NCBI GenBank assembly: GCA_903955385.1
Contig: CAJBNH010000049.1
Span: 1-60,086, forward strand
Reading direction: 5' to 3'
Length of the DNA: 60,086 nucleotides
Source: an uncultured Myxococcales bacterium
Lineage (GTDB): Bacteria; Myxococcota_A; UBA9042
Within the stretch, counting starts at the first letter, position 1; every line of letters begins with the position of its first letter. A model generated the notes under the pieces. That model did no database searches. It saw only the letters and a list, made by a program, of their open reading frames with translations, and had not been told where the DNA came from. Below are positions 17,143 through 25,533 of the stretch, one piece after another. The translations under genes were made by a program, and so were the position numbers.

Positions 17143-17577
17143 CTAGGCGATGGGCGCGGCCTCGTACACGGGACCTTCGTCTGCACCCTCGGCGATGCGC
17201 CGCGCGACGAACGCGGAGAGCTGCTGGCGGTCGGTCTCGTCCAAGTCCAGAAAGCGCACGGCCAATCCGTGGCTGAAGCCTTGCACCCGACGCACGTCCA
17301 GAACCTCTCCCCGAACGGCGATGGGCCGCTGGGCATCGGGCAGCTGGAACTCGAGCTCGATGAAGCGGCGGTCGACTGCATTGCGCAGTGAATACGAGTA
17401 GCTTTCGATGAAGATGCCGGACTCGGACAGGTTGCTGGCGGGGTGGACGAACAGGCGATCGCCGTCGCGCTCCTGCACGAACAGATCGACCGTCACACGA
17501 CGTGCGGACCGACGGTCCACACGGTCTGCAAGGGCCTGTTGCGTCAACGGATTGTGCGCGGCGTCGGTGTGATTCAT
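17143..17577 (-). CDS. PilZ domain protein
   Basis: 144 aa with no signal peptide. The PilZ layout is present: RRSARRVTVDLFV (RxxxR type) followed about 25 residues later by NLSESGIFIES (N/DxSxxG), which together form the cyclic-di-GMP binding site. The C-terminal strand HGLAVRFLDLDE is also typical. It is a likely c-di-GMP effector. The target is unknown, and no diguanylate cyclase or motility gene is in the window. The frame stays open back through the tRNA region, but the ATG at 17577 begins at the real N-terminus. Confidence 0.87.
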   Translation of the reverse strand: MNHTDAAHNPLTQQALADRVDRRSARRVTVDLFVQERDGDRLFVHPASNLSESGIFIESYSYSLRNAVDRRFIELEFQLPDAQRPIAVRGEVLDVRRVQGFSHGLAVRFLDLDETDRQQLSAFVARRIAEGADEGPVYEAAPIA

Positions 17578-17682
17578 CGCTGCAGCCCCTCCCCTGTCGC
17601 GACCGATCGATCCCCCAAAGGGCGCATGAGGGTAAGCAAAGGGGCCCCGACCGTCAATCGCGGACAATTCGCAACGGGGGGC

Positions 17683-17711
17683 TTGCAGGGCAACAGGCCC
17701 GGTGCTAAAAA
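17683..17711 (+). promoter_or_regulatory. Predicted promoter of tRNA-Ala
   Basis: TTGCAG, a 17-base spacer and TAAAAA lie 55 bases upstream of the tRNA 5' end. Confidence 0.45.
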
Positions 17712-17766
17712 GCCGCGCGTTCCGAGTCGAAGGTGCGTCCTTCGACCACGCGGTCGGCAGCCCCCC

Positions 17767-17842
17767 GGGGGTATAGCTCAGTTGGGAGAGTACTTGACTG
17801 GCAGTCAAGGGGTCGTGGGTTCGATTCCCTCTACCTCCACCA
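17767..17842 (+). tRNA. tRNA-Ala (anticodon GGC)
   Basis: 76 bases fold into a full cloverleaf. The acceptor GGGGGTA pairs with TACCTCC, including the G3:U70 wobble that identifies alanine tRNAs. The anticodon stem CTTGA/TCAAG encloses loop CTGGCAG (anticodon GGC), and the T arm has TTCGATT. The discriminator A and the terminal CCA are encoded. It reads codon GCC. Confidence 0.97.
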
Positions 17843-17867
17843 GGCAAGGCCACCGAAACCAGCACGG

Positions 17868-17911
17868 AACGCAGCGGCAGGGGTCCCCACGGGGGCCCCT
17901 GTTGCGTTTTT
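17868..17911 (+). terminator. Rho-independent terminator after tRNA-Ala
   Basis: A long hairpin: outer stem AACGCA/TGCGTT, inner 11-base-pair stem CAGGGGTCCCC / GGGGGCCCCTG with a three-base loop, followed by a T run that begins inside the outer stem. Confidence 0.8.
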
Positions 17912-17974
17912 GGCGACCTTCCGGCCAGATGCCCGCTCGGCCCTTTCTGTTCGCCGCGCCTGCCGAGGTCTCCC

Positions 17975-19285
17975 GTGCCCAGCCCTGCCGCCCTTGCCGC
18001 GACGAACGGGCCCTCGCCTGAGTCCCGGCGCCTGCTGAAGTGGTGGCGCTGGCGCGTCTTCGCCGCGACGTGGCTGTGTTACGCCGGCTACTACTTCGCG
18101 CGAAAGCCGTTTTACATCGTCAAAGCGGACCTGGGCCAATCGCTGCAGCTGGATGCCACGCTGCTGGGCGTGTTGGGGTCGGCGTACCTGATCGCCTACA
18201 CCGTCGGACAGTTTACCGCGGGCGCGGTCGGTCCCCGACTCGGCGCGCGGCTGATGCTGCTGTTGGGCATGGGCGTGTCGATTGGCGCTGCGGTCGGATT
18301 CGGATTCGGCCACTCGTTTGCGTGGTTTCTGGTGCTGATGATCTTGAACGGTCTGGCGCAGGCCACCGGCTGGTCCAGCACCGTCGGCAACATGGCAGCA
18401 TGGTTCCACCGGGGCGAGCGCGGCACGGTCATGGGCGTCTGGGCGACCAACTTCCAGGTCGGTGGCGTGCTCGCCAGTGGGTTGGCGTCGTGGACGCTGG
18501 CCCGGTGGGGCTTTCGCTACGCGTTCTTCTCCGGCGCGCTGGTGTTGCTGGGCGTGCTGGTCTTCTTCTTCTTCAACCAAGCGAACAAGCCGGAAGACAA
18601 GGGGTTGCCGCCCGTGGTGGACCCTTCCGAGCAAGCGCCAGCGACCGACTCGGCCACAGGGTCTGGCGAAAGCGTGCGTTGGTCCAAGGACGTCTGGTGG
18701 ACGGTCTTGCTGATCGGCGGAACATATTTCGGTCTCAAATTCATCCGTTACGCGATTTGGAGCTGGGCGCCCTACGTCCTGTCCAACAACTTCGGTCTGG
18801 CCAAGGACGACGCGGGCTACGTGTCGACGATCTTCGACGTGGCGGGGGTTGCCGGCGTGATCATCACGGGTTGGCTCAGCGACCGCTTCTTTCACGGCCG
18901 ACGTGCGCTGGTGTCGTTTCTGATGGTGTTGGGGCTTGTCGCGGCCACGCTGGGCATGGTGACGATCGGTAGCGGGTCGGTCACGGCGTTTGCGATCTCG
19001 ATGGCGCTGACCGGATTCTGCCTGTACGGGCCCGACGCGCTGCTGACCGGCGCGGGCGCCCAGGACATCGGCAATCAGGCCAGCGCGATTCGTGCGGCGG
19101 GCATCATCAGCGGTCTGGGCTCTGCGGGATCGGTGGTGCAGGAGCTGGCGATCGGCAAGTCCTACACCGACTCGGGTGGCGACATGGGGCCGATTCTGGC
19201 GATGCTGTTCGGGTCGTCGCTGCTGGCGGCGGCATGTCTGGCCGTGATCCTCGTGCGCAACCGGCGTGGCAACAGCGACCTGTAG
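17975..19285 (+). CDS. MFS transporter of the organophosphate:phosphate antiporter family (GlpT/UhpT-like)
   Basis: Inner-membrane transporter of 436 aa with about 12 hydrophobic helices. The N-terminal segment YAGYYFARKPFYIVKADL is the OPA-family hallmark, containing the conserved Arg/Lys of helix 1. AWFHRGERGTVMGVW is the loop 4-5 motif and GPDALLTGAGAQDIG the GP-rich helix. A hydrophilic central loop of about 40 residues separates the halves. The start is GTG at 17975 with GAGG upstream. Glycerol-3-phosphate or a hexose-phosphate is a likely substrate. glpD lies 4 kb downstream but not in the same operon. Confidence 0.88.
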   Translation: MPSPAALAATNGPSPESRRLLKWWRWRVFAATWLCYAGYYFARKPFYIVKADLGQSLQLDATLLGVLGSAYLIAYTVGQFTAGAVGPRLGARLMLLLGMGVSIGAAVGFGFGHSFAWFLVLMILNGLAQATGWSSTVGNMAAWFHRGERGTVMGVWATNFQVGGVLASGLASWTLARWGFRYAFFSGALVLLGVLVFFFFNQANKPEDKGLPPVVDPSEQAPATDSATGSGESVRWSKDVWWTVLLIGGTYFGLKFIRYAIWSWAPYVLSNNFGLAKDDAGYVSTIFDVAGVAGVIITGWLSDRFFHGRRALVSFLMVLGLVAATLGMVTIGSGSVTAFAISMALTGFCLYGPDALLTGAGAQDIGNQASAIRAAGIISGLGSAGSVVQELAIGKSYTDSGGDMGPILAMLFGSSLLAAACLAVILVRNRRGNSDL

Positions 19286-19300
19286 CGCGTGCAACTCCGC

Positions 19301-20686
19301 TTACGGCTTGGTCATCAGCTCGGGGCGCATCACCTCGTCATAACGCTCTGCCGTCAGCAAGCCCAGCCCCAGCACCGCTTCACGCAGGGTCGTGCCGTGC
19401 TGGTGCGCGTGGTGGGCGGCTTTGGCAGCGGCGTCGTAGCCGATGTGGGGCGTCAGGGCGGTGACGGTCATCAGCGAGCGGTCGACGTTGCGCTGCAGGA
19501 CCTCCCGGTCGGGCTCGATGCCGCGTGCGCAGTGGACGTCGAAGCTGTCGCAAGCATCCGTCAGCAGGCGAATCTCTGTCAGCAGATCATGCGCGATCAC
19601 GGGCATGTAGACGTTCAGCTCGAAGTTACCCTGGCTGCCGGCGATGCCGATCGCGCTGTCGAGCCCCAAGACCTGCACGGCGACCATCGCCATCGCCTCG
19701 CTCTGGGTCGGGTTGACCTTGCCCGGCATGATCGACGACCCGGGTTCGTTGGCGGGGATGCGGATCTCGCCCAAGCCGCAGCGGGGACCACTGGCCAACC
19801 ACCTGATGTCGTTGGCGATCTTGATCAGGCTGACGGCCAGCCGCCGCAGGGCGCCGCTGCACTCGACCGCGGCGTCGCGGCTGGCCAAGGCCTCGAATTT
19901 GTTCGGCGCGGTCATGAAGCGGATGCCGGTGAACGAGGCGATCTGCCAAGCGACTCGCTCTGCGTACTCGGGGTGCGTGTTCAGCCCGGTGCCGACGGCC
20001 GACCCGCCCAGCGCCAGCTCGTACAAGTGCCCAAGGGTATTGCGGATCGCCTGCAGGCCGTGTTCCAGCTGGCTGGCGTGACCCGACAGCTCTTGCCCCA
20101 GCGTCAGGGGCGTGGCGTCCATCAGATGGGTGCGGCCGACCTTCAGCACGTCATGAAACGCCCCTGCCTTGCCGTGCAGCGTCGCGTGCAGCCTGCCAAC
20201 CGCGGGAATCAGGCGCAGCAGCAGGCCCTCGGCGGCGGCGATGTGCAGGGCGGTCGGAAAGGCGTCGTTGGTCGATTGGCACCGGTTCACGTCGTCATTC
20301 GGGTGGATCGGCTGCTGCCCGCCTAACGGCTGACCGGCCAGCTCGTTGGCCCGGTTGGCGATCACCTCGTTCATGTTCATGTTCGTCTGGGTGCCCGACC
20401 CCGTCTGCCAGACCACCAGCGGAAAGTGGTCGTCCCAGCGCCCGTCGATCACTTCGTCGGCCGCCGCCACGATCAGGTCGCGCTTCTCTGCCGGCAGTAA
20501 CTTCAGGTCCGCGTTCACGATCGCCGCAGAACGCTTGACGATGGCCAGCGCCCGGATGAACTCACGGGGAAAGCGGTCCTGCCCGATGCGAAAATGCTCG
20601 AGACTGCGCTGGGTTTGCGCGCCCCAATAGCGGTCGGCAGCAACCTGGATCGGGCCGAAGCTGTCGTGCTCCGTGCGGAAGGTCAT
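19301..20686 (-). CDS. fumC: Fumarate hydratase class II
   Basis: TCA-cycle enzyme (fumarate to malate), iron-independent tetrameric type. The signature [16 protein letters not shown] is intact, with [20 protein letters not shown] near residue 95 and the second-site His in [14 protein letters not shown]. The 461 aa match the family. AGGAG lies before the ATG at 20686. It follows the class II aldolase gene by 42 bases on the same strand. The SGTQTNMN and THLMDAT wording favours fumarase over aspartase. Confidence 0.94.
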   Translation of the reverse strand: MTFRTEHDSFGPIQVAADRYWGAQTQRSLEHFRIGQDRFPREFIRALAIVKRSAAIVNADLKLLPAEKRDLIVAAADEVIDGRWDDHFPLVVWQTGSGTQTNMNMNEVIANRANELAGQPLGGQQPIHPNDDVNRCQSTNDAFPTALHIAAAEGLLLRLIPAVGRLHATLHGKAGAFHDVLKVGRTHLMDATPLTLGQELSGHASQLEHGLQAIRNTLGHLYELALGGSAVGTGLNTHPEYAERVAWQIASFTGIRFMTAPNKFEALASRDAAVECSGALRRLAVSLIKIANDIRWLASGPRCGLGEIRIPANEPGSSIMPGKVNPTQSEAMAMVAVQVLGLDSAIGIAGSQGNFELNVYMPVIAHDLLTEIRLLTDACDSFDVHCARGIEPDREVLQRNVDRSLMTVTALTPHIGYDAAAKAAHHAHQHGTTLREAVLGLGLLTAERYDEVMRPELMTKP

Positions 20687-20728
20687 GGCGGCTCCTGCGA
20701 AGGCGAATCGATGGTCGAGGCGACGGTG

Positions 20729-21499
20729 CTAGGCGCGGCCCAAGGACCGCAGCACGGCCTGCACGAGGTCGGCATCGGCCCCGCTGGGCGTGGACTGGGG
20801 CTCTGCGGCTGGACAAGCCGACCCGGGACGACGGTAGGGAGGCGAATTCGGGTGCGCGATCGCGAACAAGCGGTCGACTTCGGCGGACGGCAGCGGCTCT
20901 GCGCCCCCCATCATCTTCACGGCAGCGTAGATGTGGGCGGTGTGCTCCAGAGCGTCCAGACGGGCCATCGCGGTGTCCAGGTCCGGCCCCACCGTGACAG
21001 AGCCGTGTCGCTCCATCAGCACGACGTCGTAGCAGGCAAGAAAATCCCCCAACATGGCAGGCACTTGCATCGTTGTCGGAGTCGTGTACGGCGCGGTCGC
21101 CACCTGACCACAGGCGAACACGACCTCGGACACCAGCACCTCGCTCAGTCGCCCTCCCGCCAGCTGGTAGGCAATCGCCATCGGCGGGTGGGCGTGAACG
21201 ACCGCGTGGACGTCCGGGCGGCGTTCGTAAGCGACCAGATGCAAATCGATTTCACTGGACGGCCGCCCCGTATGGCGACCGACCGGCCGACCCGACAGGT
21301 CGACGACGATCAAGTCCTCGGGCTTCAGACGCCCCTTGTGGACGCCGCTGGGCGTCGTCAGGACGCGGTCGCGCCCCAGGCGGACGCTCAGGTTGCCGTC
21401 CATCGCCCCTGACAGGCGGCGGTCGTAGATCTCGCGCGCCGCCTCAGCGACCTGCTGGCGGGCGGACCGCTCGTCGATGCGTTCGGAGGTCGAGGACAC
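20729..21499 (-). CDS. Class II aldolase/adducin family protein
   Basis: Zn-dependent aldolase or dehydratase fold of the fuculose/ribulose-phosphate aldolase group. GNLSVRLG and TTPSGVHKG bind phosphate, HAHPPMA carries two zinc His, and ERHGSVTVG carries the third. The GTG at 21499 (256 aa) has GGAG 8 bases upstream; a TTG at 21526 would overlap the preceding stop but lacks a site. A roughly 40-residue Pro-rich tail follows the fold. The substrate cannot be read; one possibility is a methylthioribulose or deoxyribulose phosphate, given mtnP and a PfkB kinase 4 kb away. Confidence 0.85.
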   Translation of the reverse strand: MSSTSERIDERSARQQVAEAAREIYDRRLSGAMDGNLSVRLGRDRVLTTPSGVHKGRLKPEDLIVVDLSGRPVGRHTGRPSSEIDLHLVAYERRPDVHAVVHAHPPMAIAYQLAGGRLSEVLVSEVVFACGQVATAPYTTPTTMQVPAMLGDFLACYDVVLMERHGSVTVGPDLDTAMARLDALEHTAHIYAAVKMMGGAEPLPSAEVDRLFAIAHPNSPPYRRPGSACPAAEPQSTPSGADADLVQAVLRSLGRA

Positions 21500-21522
21500 G
21501 GGATTGGCTCCGACGGTGCGGG

Positions 21523-21957
21523 TCAACGGACGCGCTGAATCACGCGCTCCTTGGCGGTGAACTGCAAGGCGTCGATCTTCCAGGAGTTGCCGTCTCGCAC
21601 CAGCGGCACGTCGTACTTGGCCTGCGAGCCCTGGTCGCTGGCGCGCCGCAGCTTGACCCAGGCCTTGTCACCCTCGACCTCGACCGACTCGATGTTCTCG
21701 GTGACCAAGTAGTAGTACGGGTGACGGCTGGACTTTCGCGCATCGTCGCCGCGTGACAGAGCCAAGAGTCCGCCGACCAAGGGCTTGGATTCCTTGGTGA
21801 AGCCGTCCAGGAACGCTTCTTCGTCGCCCAGCATCGCCGCGGAAACGATCGACAGGTACACGTCGCGGGCGTCGCGGACGTAAAGGAAGCGGTAATAGGC
21901 GTAGGCGCCACCGGCCAACAGCGCGACCAACAACACGGCGATGATGATCTTCTTCAA
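21523..21957 (-). CDS. Small membrane-anchored protein with NTF2-like (DUF4878-type) layout
   Basis: 144 aa: one N-terminal membrane segment (MKKIIIAVLLVALLAGGAYA) and then a periplasmic domain with helix-helix-strands order and a C-terminal GNSWKIDALQF strand typical of NTF2-like lumazine-binding DUF4878 proteins. No catalytic residue seen. The next upstream gene encodes a protein of the same apparent layout, and the aldolase gene follows in the same direction. Function unknown. Confidence 0.7.
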   Translation of the reverse strand: MKKIIIAVLLVALLAGGAYAYYRFLYVRDARDVYLSIVSAAMLGDEEAFLDGFTKESKPLVGGLLALSRGDDARKSSRHPYYYLVTENIESVEVEGDKAWVKLRRASDQGSQAKYDVPLVRDGNSWKIDALQFTAKERVIQRVR

Positions 21958-21970
21958 GCGATCCCCCAGG

Positions 21971-22441
21971 TCATTCGCGCGGCTGCAGGGCCTGCAGGAA
22001 CAGATCGGACTCGAGCAGGTCGATGCGCCACTGGCCCTCGATCAACCGCAACGGCACGCGAGCGGTCTCTTGCCCCTGCTTGAACATCACCACGGCCAGC
22101 GTGCCCTGTTCCACGACCTCGACCGCTTCACCTTTGGGCAGCAGCGCCGTCGTGGGTCGGCCATCGCGCAGCACGCGGTATACCTTGCCGGACTTGTTCA
22201 CGACGTCGGGTGCAGCCTGCAGGAATGCGGCGGACTTGGGCTCCAGGAGCGTAAGGAAACCCGCGTCGTCCTTCGCAGCCAGGGTCTGGCGCGCCTGAGC
22301 GATCACGTCCTCGGGCGAGTCGCGGCAGCCTGCCAGCAGGGTCAGCGCAACCACCGCAATGCCCCAAGGAATGCGGTGCACAAGCGCGACCAGTGGCCTC
22401 GGCTCAGGTTGCGACGGGGTGTGGTGTGGGGTGTCGAACAT
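21971..22441 (-). CDS. Putative lipoprotein with NTF2-like layout
   Basis: 156 aa from the ATG at 22441; a TTG at 22477 in frame is possible but has no ribosome site. A lipobox LTLLAGC sits near residue 39, preceded by an unusually long, Pro-rich N-region. The body SPEDVIAQARQTLAAKDDAG, then strands and GQWRIDLLESDLF, mirrors the next gene (21523-21957), suggesting old duplication. Probably first gene of a minus-strand run continuing to fumC. Confidence 0.65.
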   Translation of the reverse strand: MFDTPHHTPSQPEPRPLVALVHRIPWGIAVVALTLLAGCRDSPEDVIAQARQTLAAKDDAGFLTLLEPKSAAFLQAAPDVVNKSGKVYRVLRDGRPTTALLPKGEAVEVVEQGTLAVVMFKQGQETARVPLRLIEGQWRIDLLESDLFLQALQPRE

Positions 22442-22596
22442 GGGCGGTGGGGTGACACGATTCGGGGGGGCCGTCAAGCCGAGTTGACCGGACGGACACC
22501 GGCATCCTTACCTAACATCTGGATGTTCCAAACGTTTCTACTGGCGCACGCGAGTCTGTCCATGGCCCTGCCTCGGCAAATTCAGCCCCGACGTGA

Positions 22597-22625
22597 TCGA
22601 CAGGCTCGGCACCTGTGGCTACAGT
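22597..22625 (+). promoter_or_regulatory. Predicted promoter of the deoxynucleoside kinase gene
   Basis: TCGACA, a 17-base spacer and TACAGT lie 35 bases upstream of the GTG start at 22661. The site lies inside the frame-open extension of that gene and so argues for the short start. Confidence 0.5.
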
Positions 22626-22660
22626 CGGGCCGTCCCCGCCTCCCCCCCGCCGGAGCCGTC

Positions 22661-23383
22661 GTGGTCCAGCCCTCCCGCCCGCAGTCGACGCCCCGCCTTG
22701 CCCTGGCCCCCGGTCCCGCCGGTGCGCCCAAGGGCCGGCAGGCGCGTTTCGTCGCTATCGCAGGCAACATCGGTGCGGGCAAGTCGACGCTGACCTCGTT
22801 TCTGGCTTCGCAATTCGCGATCCGGCCGTTCTACGAGCCCAACGACTCGAATCCGTACCTGACCGACTTCTACGCCGACATGATGAGGTACGCGTTTCAC
22901 AGTCAGATGTACTTTCTTTCCGCGAAGTTCCGTGCTCACTTGCAGTTGGCGCGCCTGCTGGACGAGGACCCCGCCACCGTCTACGTGCAGGACCGGACGA
23001 TCTACGAGGACGCTGAGATCTTCGCCCGCACGCTCTACACCCGCGGCGTGATGTCGGCGCGCGACTACGAGACGTACTCCAGCATGTACCGCGCCATCCG
23101 CGAGACCCTGCCCAAGCCCGATCTGCTGATCTACTTGCGGTGCAGCCTCAAGGGGATCCGTCGACGCATCAAGGTGCGCGGTCGCCCGGAGGAACAGGCG
23201 GTCGACCCGCGTTACCTGCGCGCCCTGCAGGACGCCTACGAAACGTGGTTTGCCGAGTACGACTTGGGGCCCATGCTCGTCATCGAGACCGAGAAGCTCG
23301 ACTACCTGGAGCACTGGATCGATCGGCAGGATCTCGTCACGGCGCTGGACGGCCTGCTCTGCCGCGCCCGAGCCGGTATTTGA
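22661..23383 (+). CDS. Deoxynucleoside kinase (dCK/dGK family)
   Basis: Phosphorylates deoxynucleosides in the salvage pathway. Walker A is AGNIGAGKST near residue 32. It is followed by FYEPNDSNPYL (EP motif binding the sugar/base), QMYFLSAKFRAH, and the DRT in VYVQDRTIYEDAEIFA. The LID is formed by IRRRIKVRGRPEEQ. At about 240 aa it has a normal kinase core plus a Pro/Ala-rich N-terminal tail of about 25 residues. The GTG at 22661 has GGAG five bases upstream. Base specificity cannot be assigned from the motifs. Confidence 0.88.
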   Translation: MVQPSRPQSTPRLALAPGPAGAPKGRQARFVAIAGNIGAGKSTLTSFLASQFAIRPFYEPNDSNPYLTDFYADMMRYAFHSQMYFLSAKFRAHLQLARLLDEDPATVYVQDRTIYEDAEIFARTLYTRGVMSARDYETYSSMYRAIRETLPKPDLLIYLRCSLKGIRRRIKVRGRPEEQAVDPRYLRALQDAYETWFAEYDLGPMLVIETEKLDYLEHWIDRQDLVTALDGLLCRARAGI

Positions 23384-23402
23384 CGCGTTGCGTCACCACC
23401 GG

Positions 23403-23432
23403 TTGCCACCGCTTCCCCGCTGAACCTACACT
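23403..23432 (+). promoter_or_regulatory. Predicted promoter of glpD
   Basis: TTGCCA, an 18-base spacer and TACACT lie about 70 bases upstream of glpD, directly after the kinase stop. Confidence 0.5.
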
Positions 23433-23503
23433 GGGACGACCGTCGTCGAAGGCTTCGCTTTGACGCACGGGCCCAGGCGGCAGCGACCCCGGCGGTGTCT
23501 CCC

Positions 23504-25204
23504 ATGGCCTTCTCCGTCCACCAGCGCCCCGACCTTCTGCAGCGCCTTCAAACTGAAGTCTTCGACCTGATCGTGGTCGGTGGCGGCATTACAGGTGCTG
23601 GAATTGCCCGCGATGCGTCCCTGCGAGGGCTGAAGGTAGCCCTGATCGAGCGGGGCGACTTCGCCTGTGGGACGTCGTCGCGGTCGTCCAAGCTGATCCA
23701 CGGCGGCCTGCGGTACCTCGAGATGGGCGACATCGCCTTGGTGTTCGAGGCGGTGCGCGAGCGCCAGCGACTGATCCAGCTGGCTCCGCATCTGGCGCGT
23801 CCCCAGTCGTTCCTGCTGCCGGTCTACGAAAAGGCCAAGCGGGGCGTGTTCATGCTGGACATCGGCCTGACGCTCTACGACCTGCTCGCGTCGTTTTCCG
23901 GCGTGCTGCGGCACCGGGCGCTGCGCAAGAAGGCGATGCAGCGCATGGAACCCCTGCTGCGTGGCAAGGGGCTGTCTGGTGGTGTGCGCTACTTCGACGC
24001 GATGACGGACGACGGCCGACTGGTCATGGCCAACCTGCGCGGCGCTGTGCAGGCGGGAGCTGTGGTGGTGCCTCGGGTGTCGTTCGAGGCGCCCGTGTTC
24101 AAGAACGGTCAGCTGACCAGCGTGCGGGTTCGCGACGAGTGGGACGGCCAAACGCTGACGGTGGCCACGCGCTGCGTCGTCTCGGCAACCGGCCCATGGA
24201 CGGACGAGCTGATGGGACTTTGGCAAGGCGAGCCGGTGCCGTCGATGCTGCGGCCGTCCAAGGGCTCGCACATCGTGCTGCCGCGCGAGCGCCTACCGCT
24301 GGCGCACGCGGTGATGATGTCGGCGGACGACGGCCGCATCGTCTTCGCCCTGCCCTGGCCGGATGCAACCGTCATCGGCACGACCGACACGGCCTATGAG
24401 GGAGACTTCACGGACCCGCGGGCCACTGTCGAAGACGCCGAGTACCTGCTGAAGACCGCCAACGCGCACTTCGAGGCCGTGGGTGGCAGCCTGACGCTGA
24501 ACGACGTCATCAGCGCGTGGGCGGGGATCCGACCGCTTGTCGCCGCAGAGGCCGATCAGGCCAGCTACCGCATCTCCCGAGAACACGTGATCTCTTCCGA
24601 CCCCCGAGGCATGGTGGCCGTCGCGGGTGGCAAGCTGACGACCTACCGGGTGATGGCCGCTGAGACCGTCGACGCTGCGTGCAAGCTGATGCCTCCGGCG
24701 CGGGCCGCAGACCTCAAGCCCGCCCTTACCCACCGCCTGCCGCTGCCGGGTGCCGACCGCATGACGTCGCGGGCGCGGCCGCTGGAAACGCTGACGCAAA
24801 GCCTTGTGGCCACTCACCATCTGCTGGAACCGTTTGCCCGACACTTGGCGTACCAGTACGGCTCGGACGCCGACGAGGTCGTCGCCGCTTGCCTCGCCAC
24901 CGACAAGGGTCTTGAGCCGGTGGTGCCCGGCCAGCCCGTCGCTTGGGGCGAACTTCGCTGGATCGTTCAAGAAGAGCTACCGATGACGCTGGTGGACCTG
25001 ACGGTGCGCCGCACGCCGCTGTACTACCTGTCGGGCGACCGCATGGCCCCGGCCATCGACGAGTTGGCGCGGCGAATGGGCGAGTGGTGCTGCTATTCGC
25101 CTGAGCGGACAGCACAATTGTCTGACGAGATGCGCAACTTCATGGCCCACCATCGCCTGGAGCGCCCTGTAGCCCAGGTATCGACGGAAGGGCCCAACGC
25201 CTGA
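23504..25204 (+). CDS. glpD: Glycerol-3-phosphate dehydrogenase (FAD-dependent)
   Basis: Membrane-associated flavoprotein that oxidises glycerol-3-phosphate to dihydroxyacetone phosphate and feeds electrons to quinone. FAD-binding GGGITGAGIARDAS sits at the N-terminus, then SSRSSKLIHGGLRYLE, the substrate segment IGTTDTAYEGD, WAGIRPLV and GGKLTTYR. About 566 aa with the C-terminal cap domain. ATG 23504 and GTG 23495 are both possible. Likely partners are the OPA transporter at 17975 and the respiratory chain; fba lies downstream on its own promoter. Confidence 0.95.
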   Translation: MAFSVHQRPDLLQRLQTEVFDLIVVGGGITGAGIARDASLRGLKVALIERGDFACGTSSRSSKLIHGGLRYLEMGDIALVFEAVRERQRLIQLAPHLARPQSFLLPVYEKAKRGVFMLDIGLTLYDLLASFSGVLRHRALRKKAMQRMEPLLRGKGLSGGVRYFDAMTDDGRLVMANLRGAVQAGAVVVPRVSFEAPVFKNGQLTSVRVRDEWDGQTLTVATRCVVSATGPWTDELMGLWQGEPVPSMLRPSKGSHIVLPRERLPLAHAVMMSADDGRIVFALPWPDATVIGTTDTAYEGDFTDPRATVEDAEYLLKTANAHFEAVGGSLTLNDVISAWAGIRPLVAAEADQASYRISREHVISSDPRGMVAVAGGKLTTYRVMAAETVDAACKLMPPARAADLKPALTHRLPLPGADRMTSRARPLETLTQSLVATHHLLEPFARHLAYQYGSDADEVVAACLATDKGLEPVVPGQPVAWGELRWIVQEELPMTLVDLTVRRTPLYYLSGDRMAPAIDELARRMGEWCCYSPERTAQLSDEMRNFMAHHRLERPVAQVSTEGPNA

Positions 25205-25281
25205 GCAAGACCACCCCTCCGCAGCGCGTGTGCAATGTGTTTCAATGCGACGCTTGCCACGCCCCTGACGGAGCCGTCCGC

Positions 25282-25518
25282 ATGAAGCTGTCTCGATTCG
25301 CCCGTGCCGCCCGCGCCGCCTCGCTAGGAGGAATCGCGGGAATCGTCCTGATCCTGACGGGTTGTGATCGCCCCTGTGATCAACTGGCGGACCGGCTTTG
25401 CCAGAGGGCCGGGGCAGACGACGCCGCGTGCGCCAAGTGGCAGGACCGCGTGAGTCGCGTCTCGACCAAGACCTGCGAGGTCGGGCTGCGCGCGCTCGAC
25501 CGCGACCGCCTGCGCTGA
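25282..25518 (+). CDS. Small Cys-containing lipoprotein, 78 aa
   Basis: Signal peptide with lipobox ILTGC (Cys28), then a 50-residue helical mature part with paired cysteines (DRPCDQLADRLC, AACAKW, TCEVG). These probably form two disulfides between helices. GGAG is upstream of the ATG. It ends 15 bases before the CPBP protease gene, so the two may be cotranscribed. Unknown function. Confidence 0.68.
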   Translation: MKLSRFARAARAASLGGIAGIVLILTGCDRPCDQLADRLCQRAGADDAACAKWQDRVSRVSTKTCEVGLRALDRDRLR

Positions 25519-25533
25519 GCCCCAGAGGTATCC

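Noticed and set aside
17767-17842. tRNA-Ala as an attachment site for an integrated element
   Set aside because: No integrase gene, direct repeat of the tRNA 3' end or foreign-looking block was found on either side.
21941-22660. 5' extension of the deoxynucleoside kinase frame
   Set aside because: It overlaps the minus-strand lipoprotein gene and would contain the predicted promoter at 22597.
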